Shown here: positions 60,926 through 64,000 of the stretch, one piece after another | How the letters are laid out: each line of letters opens with the position of its first letter | Position numbering within the stretch: the stretch's first letter is position 1 | DNA from: Xanthomonas sp. DAR 34887 | GTDB lineage: Bacteria; Pseudomonadota; Gammaproteobacteria; Xanthomonadales; Xanthomonadaceae | Length of the DNA stretch: 64,000 bases | Direction of reading: 5' to 3' | Assembly: GCF_041245805.1 (NCBI RefSeq) | Contig: NZ_CP162490.1 | Coordinates: forward strand, 2,581,001 to 2,645,000 | Position numbers and translations under genes: made by a program | The notes under the pieces: generated by a model | Databases searched by the model: none | Told to the model about the DNA's origin: nothing | What the model saw: only the letters and a program-made list of their open reading frames with translations

Positions 60926-62043
60926 CCCAGGTACGCTGGCTGCACCGGCTCGACGAGGTCGCCGCCGCCGACTGGGACGCCCTGCACGACGGCCGCAACC
61001 CGTTCCTCGCGCACGCGTTCCTGGCCGGCCTGGAACGGCATGGCTGCCTGCGCCCGGACTGGGGCTGGAATCCGCTGCACCTGACCCTGTGGGACGGCGA
61101 CGCGCTGGTCGCCGCCGCCCCCGGCTACCTGAAGACCAACTCGCATGGCGAGTTCGTGTTCGACCATGCCTGGGCGCATGCCTATGCGCGCTACGGCCAG
61201 GACTACTTCCCGAAATGGCTGTGCGCGGTGCCGTATTCGCCGGTCACCGGACCGCGGCTGCTGGCGCGCGACGCGACCGGGCGCCAGGCGCTGCTGGCGG
61301 CGATGCAGGCGCTGACCGAGGCCAGCGGCCTGTCCTCGGCGCACGTGAACTTCCACAGCGCCGAGGACGACGCCGCGTTCGGCGACGACTGGCTGGCGCG
61401 CAGCGACGTGCAGTACCAGTGGCACAACGAGGCCGGCTGGACCGAGTTCGAGGCCTACCTGGCGGCGATGGACCACAAGCGCCGCAAGAACATCCGCCAG
61501 GAGCGGGCCAAGGTGCAGCGCGCCGGCATCGGCTTCCGCGTCGTGCACGGCGACGAGGCCAGCGCCGCCGACCTGCACGCGATGTACGGGTTCTACCTGC
61601 GCACCTTCGACGACTACGGCAATTCGCCGGCATTGACGCTGGAGTTCTTCTCGCATCTTGCACGAGAAATGCCGCGCAACTTTCTGATATTCCTTGCCAT
61701 GCTGGATGAAACCCCGGTGGCAGGGGCGCTCTGCCTGCGCGGCGGCGACACCTTGTACGGCCGCTACTGGGGCGGTGCTGCCCTGCCCGGCCTGCACTTC
61801 GAGACCTGCTACTACCAGGGCATCGACTACTGCCTGCGCGAAGGCCTGACCCGTTTCGAGCCCGGCGCGCAGGGCGAGCACAAGATCGCCCGCGGCTTCC
61901 TGCCGCGGCTGGTGCGCAGCCGCCACTGGATCGCCGACCCCGGCTTCCGCGCGCCGCTGGCCGCCTGGTGCGCCGAGGAAACCGCCGCGGTACGCCAGCA
62001 CGCGGCGACCCTGCTGCGACACTCGCCGTTCCGCCAGGACTAG
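60922..62043 (+). CDS. GNAT-family protein of the FemAB-like / PF04339 type
   Basis: 373 residues. Double GNAT fold: LTLWDGDALVAAAPGYLKTNSHGEFVFDHAWAHAYARYGQDYFPKW, DHKRRKNIRQERAKVQRAGI and FEPGAQGEHKIARGFLPRLVRSRHWI are the hallmarks of this conserved family. Often sits beside aat, as here. Aminoacyl or acyl transfer is likely; substrate is unknown. Confidence 0.88.
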   Translation: MTQVRWLHRLDEVAAADWDALHDGRNPFLAHAFLAGLERHGCLRPDWGWNPLHLTLWDGDALVAAAPGYLKTNSHGEFVFDHAWAHAYARYGQDYFPKWLCAVPYSPVTGPRLLARDATGRQALLAAMQALTEASGLSSAHVNFHSAEDDAAFGDDWLARSDVQYQWHNEAGWTEFEAYLAAMDHKRRKNIRQERAKVQRAGIGFRVVHGDEASAADLHAMYGFYLRTFDDYGNSPALTLEFFSHLAREMPRNFLIFLAMLDETPVAGALCLRGGDTLYGRYWGGAALPGLHFETCYYQGIDYCLREGLTRFEPGAQGEHKIARGFLPRLVRSRHWIADPGFRAPLAAWCAEETAAVRQHAATLLRHSPFRQD

Positions 62044-62074
62044 CCGCCTCCGCCCGATCGGCTACCCTGCGCCG

Positions 62075-62812
62075 ATGCGCCGCCTCCCCGCCCTGCTTGC
62101 CGCCGATCCGACCGCCCCGTTCCCGCCCGCGGCGAGCGCGCTGCGCGAACCGGACGGCCTGCTCGCGATCGGCGGCGACCTGACCGCCACGCGTCTGCTC
62201 AATGCCTACGCGCACGGCATCTTTCCCTGGTACTCGGACGGCGATCCGATCATGTGGTGGAGCCCGGACCCGCGCACCGTGTTCCGCAGCGACGCGGTGC
62301 GGCTGTCCTCGCGCTTCCGCCGTTCGCTGCGCCACTCGGCATGGCGGGTACGCGCCGACACCGCGTTCGCGCAGGTCATCGAGGCCTGCGCGCAGGCGCC
62401 GCGCCGCGGCCAGGACGGGACCTGGATCACCGCCGAGATGAGCGCCGCCTACATCGCCCTGCATCGCGCCGGGCACGCGCACTCGGTGGAGGTGTTCGAC
62501 GGCGCCGAGCTGGTCGGCGGCATCTACGGCGTGTCGCGCGGGCGCATGTTCTTCGGCGAAAGCATGTTCAGCGCGCGCAGCGGCGGCTCCAAGGTGGCGC
62601 TGGCGGCTTTGGCCAGGCGCCTGCACGACTGGGGCTGGCCGCTGATCGATGCCCAGGTCGAGAACGACCACCTGCGGCGTCTCGGCGCGCAGCGCTGGCC
62701 GCGCGGCGCGTTCCTCGAGGCGATCGCCACGCTGGTGGCCGCGCCCGCTCCACCTGGCCCGTGGACGCCACGTTTCGGCGAACTGGCCGCTGCGGAACTG
62801 GCCCTGCCCTGA
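62075..62812 (+). CDS. aat: Leucyl/phenylalanyl-tRNA-protein transferase
   Basis: 245 residues. EPDGLLAIGGDLTATRLLNAYAHGIFPWYSDGDPIMWWSPDPRTVF and HSVEVFDGAELVGGIYGVSRGRMFFGESMFS are the diagnostic blocks. It attaches Leu or Phe to N-terminal Arg/Lys, marking proteins for ClpAP. clpA lies 0.4 kb away, a functional neighbour. Confidence 0.97.
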   Translation: MRRLPALLAADPTAPFPPAASALREPDGLLAIGGDLTATRLLNAYAHGIFPWYSDGDPIMWWSPDPRTVFRSDAVRLSSRFRRSLRHSAWRVRADTAFAQVIEACAQAPRRGQDGTWITAEMSAAYIALHRAGHAHSVEVFDGAELVGGIYGVSRGRMFFGESMFSARSGGSKVALAALARRLHDWGWPLIDAQVENDHLRRLGAQRWPRGAFLEAIATLVAAPAPPGPWTPRFGELAAAELALP

Positions 62813-62830
62813 GCGGCATTAACGCAAACT

Positions 62831-62859
62831 TTGCATGCTGCGGCCGAGGCGAGTAAAAT
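62831..62859 (+). promoter_or_regulatory. Sigma-70-type promoter of infA
   Basis: TTGCAT (62831-62836) and TAAAAT (62854-62859) with an ideal 17-bp spacer, 47 bp before the infA start. The best promoter visible in the window. Confidence 0.7.
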
Positions 62860-62906
62860 CCCCGCTCTTAAGGCCTTTGGCCGCACGCGAAATCGCACAG
62901 GATTAC

Positions 62907-63125
62907 ATGTCGAAAGACGACTCCATCGAATTCGAAGGCACCGTCAGCGAGACGTTGCCCAATACCACCTTCCGGGTCAAGCTGGAAAACGGGCACGAGA
63001 TCATCGCCCACATCTCCGGCCGCATGCGCAAGAACTACATCCGCATCCTGACCGGCGACCGGGTGAAGGTCGAGATGACCCCGTACGACCTGACCAAGGG
63101 TCGTATCACCTACCGCATGAAGTGA
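62907..63125 (+). CDS. infA: Translation initiation factor IF-1
   Basis: 72 residues from ATG 62907 (MSKDDSIEFEGTVSETLPNTTFRV). OB-fold with the IAHISGRMRKNYIRILTGDRVKVEMTPYDLTKGRITYR core. Usual full length. Binds the ribosomal A site at initiation. Confidence 0.98.
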   Translation: MSKDDSIEFEGTVSETLPNTTFRVKLENGHEIIAHISGRMRKNYIRILTGDRVKVEMTPYDLTKGRITYRMK

Positions 63126-63147
63126 CCGCGTCGCAGCGGTCGTAAGA

Positions 63148-63168
63148 AAGGCGGCCATTGGCCGCCTT
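63148..63168 (+). terminator. Rho-independent terminator of infA
   Basis: Nine-base arms AAGGCGGCC (63148-63156) and GGCCGCCTT (63160-63168) around a 3-nt loop, followed by CTCGTTT. Starts 22 nt after the infA stop. May also serve the convergent clpA. Confidence 0.82.
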
Positions 63169-63247
63169 CTCGTTTCATCGGTGACATCGCAAGGCGACTG
63201 CAGGGTCTGCAGCCGCCTTTTGTCGTGCCTGGCGTTCTAGCGCGCCA

Positions 63248-64000
63248 TCACTCCACGGTCGCCGGCAACAGGCGCTCCGGCTCGGCCTGCGTTTCCACCA
63301 CCAGCTCGCCGTCCTGCACATCGATGGTGACCCGGCCGCCACCGACCAGCTTGCCGAACAGCAGTTCGTCCGCCAGCGGGCGCTTGACCTTGTCCTGGAT
63401 CACCCGCGCCATCGGCCGCGCGCCCATCAGCGGGTCGAAGCCATGCTGGGCCAGCCAGTCGCGCGCGGTCGGCGTGGCCGACAGCGACACGTGCTTCTCC
63501 TGCAGCAGCATCTCCAGTTCGATGATGAACTTGTCGACCACGCGCAGGATGTGGCTGAACGCCAACGGCTGGAACTGCACCACCGCGTCCAGGCGGTTGC
63601 GGAATTCCGGGGTGAAGCTGCGGCGGATGGTCTCCATCGCGTCGGTGGAATGGTCCTGCTTGGTGAAGCCGATCGAGCGCCGCGAGGCCTGGGTGGCGCC
63701 GGCATTGGTGGTCATCACCAGGATCACGTTCTTGAAGTTGGCCTCGCGCCCGTTGGTATCGGTGAGCACGCCGCGGTCCATGACCTGCAACAGGATGTTG
63801 AAGATGTCCGGATGCGCCTTCTCCACCTCGTCCAGCAGCAGCACGCAGTGCGGGGTCTTGACGATCTTCTCGGTCAGCAGGCCGCCTTGGTCGAAACCGA
63901 CATAGCCGGGAGGCGCACCGATCAGGCGGCTGATCGAATGCGGCTCCATGTACTCGGACATGTCGAAGCGCACCAGCTCGATGCCCAGCTGCAGCGCCAG
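63248..64000 (-). CDS. clpA: ATP-dependent Clp protease ATP-binding subunit ClpA, C-terminal part
   Basis: Only the last 250 residues are in the window; the gene continues past the right edge. ISRLIGAPPGYVGFDQGGLLTEKI, Walker B VLLLDEVEKAHPDIFNILLQVMD, NVILVMTTNAGA and FTPEFRNRLDAVVQF belong to the second AAA module. C-terminal D2-small domain with GARPMARVIQDKVKRPLADELLFGKL. With ClpP it degrades N-end-rule and other substrates. Confidence 0.96.
   Translation of the reverse strand: MALQLGIELVRFDMSEYMEPHSISRLIGAPPGYVGFDQGGLLTEKIVKTPHCVLLLDEVEKAHPDIFNILLQVMDRGVLTDTNGREANFKNVILVMTTNAGATQASRRSIGFTKQDHSTDAMETIRRSFTPEFRNRLDAVVQFQPLAFSHILRVVDKFIIELEMLLQEKHVSLSATPTARDWLAQHGFDPLMGARPMARVIQDKVKRPLADELLFGKLVGGGRVTIDVQDGELVVETQAEPERLLPATVE

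Noticed and set aside
1..64000. CRISPR arrays or complete insertion sequences
   Set aside because: No regularly spaced repeats of 25-40 bp and no transposase gene were seen; repeats present are single pairs.

Overview
The window looks like the chromosome of a gammaproteobacterium of the family Xanthomonadaceae, most likely Xanthomonas. Reasons: very high GC; the run clpA - infA - aat - GNAT-like gene - trxB - ftsK - transglutaminase-like gene - lolA - rarA - crcB; and the paired inverted repeat at 19877-19950, of a type common in xanthomonads. The genus is an inference; no database was searched.

Layout. (1) 1-12.4 kb is an accessory island of lower GC. On the minus strand it carries a tyrosine recombinase followed by a three-gene antiviral operon: GajA-like OLD-family ATPase/TOPRIM nuclease, GajB-like UvrD helicase, and a large STAND NTPase with an N-terminal PD-(D/E)XK-type nuclease domain that runs off the left edge. 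On the plus strand are a KfrA-like DNA-binding protein, an odd tRNA-like gene with a UAU anticodon, a DEDDh exonuclease and a Phd/YefM antitoxin whose toxin is lost. After these come decayed pieces: an antitoxin remnant, 76-bp direct repeats and a copied piece of the integrase gene. (2) 12.3-13.8 kb holds a MarR regulator, two matching palindromes, a truncated FAD-monooxygenase start and a TraX-like membrane protein. (3) 14-19.9 kb holds a single-chain ABC exporter and an HPr-kinase-like protein, divergent from a B12-type radical SAM enzyme and an NTP_transf_5 nucleotidyltransferase-like protein. (4) 20-35 kb is a 15-gene minus-strand surface-glycan cluster: FdtA/FdtB-type 3-amino-sugar synthesis with an acyltransferase, Wzx, Wzy and Wzz-like proteins, three glycosyltransferases, a glycosidase-like beta-propeller, plus an amidohydrolase, two methyltransferases and a second radical SAM enzyme. 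(5) 35-41 kb holds cytochrome b561, an outer-membrane-type c-haem protein, a small cytochrome c, a putative porin, and an ECF sigma / anti-sigma / subtilase lipoprotein operon. (6) 41.4-46.6 kb is cytochrome c maturation ccmCDEFG(dsbE)HI, without ccmA or ccmB. (7) 47-50.4 kb holds a secreted CVNH-type lectin and a probably Fur-controlled DUF3649/PepSY/DUF3325 iron-uptake operon. (8) 50.4-64 kb is housekeeping: crcB with a fluoride riboswitch, rarA, a dmeF-like cation exporter, lolA, a transglutaminase-like protein, ftsK, trxB, aat, infA and clpA (cut by the right edge).

How the parts work together. Region 1 is a mobile defence island. Regions 3 and 4 look like one large locus in which Fdt-type enzymes make an acylated 3-amino-3,6-dideoxy sugar, glycosyltransferases assemble a repeat unit, Wzx/Wzy/Wzz export and polymerise it, and the radical SAM, methyltransferase, amidohydrolase, kinase-like and nucleotidyltransferase-like proteins add unrecognised chemistry. 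Regions 5 and 6 link c-type cytochromes to the machinery that attaches their haem. The strongest candidates for undescribed biology are the Gabija plus STAND operon and the kinase / exporter / radical SAM / nucleotidyltransferase block beside the glycan cluster.
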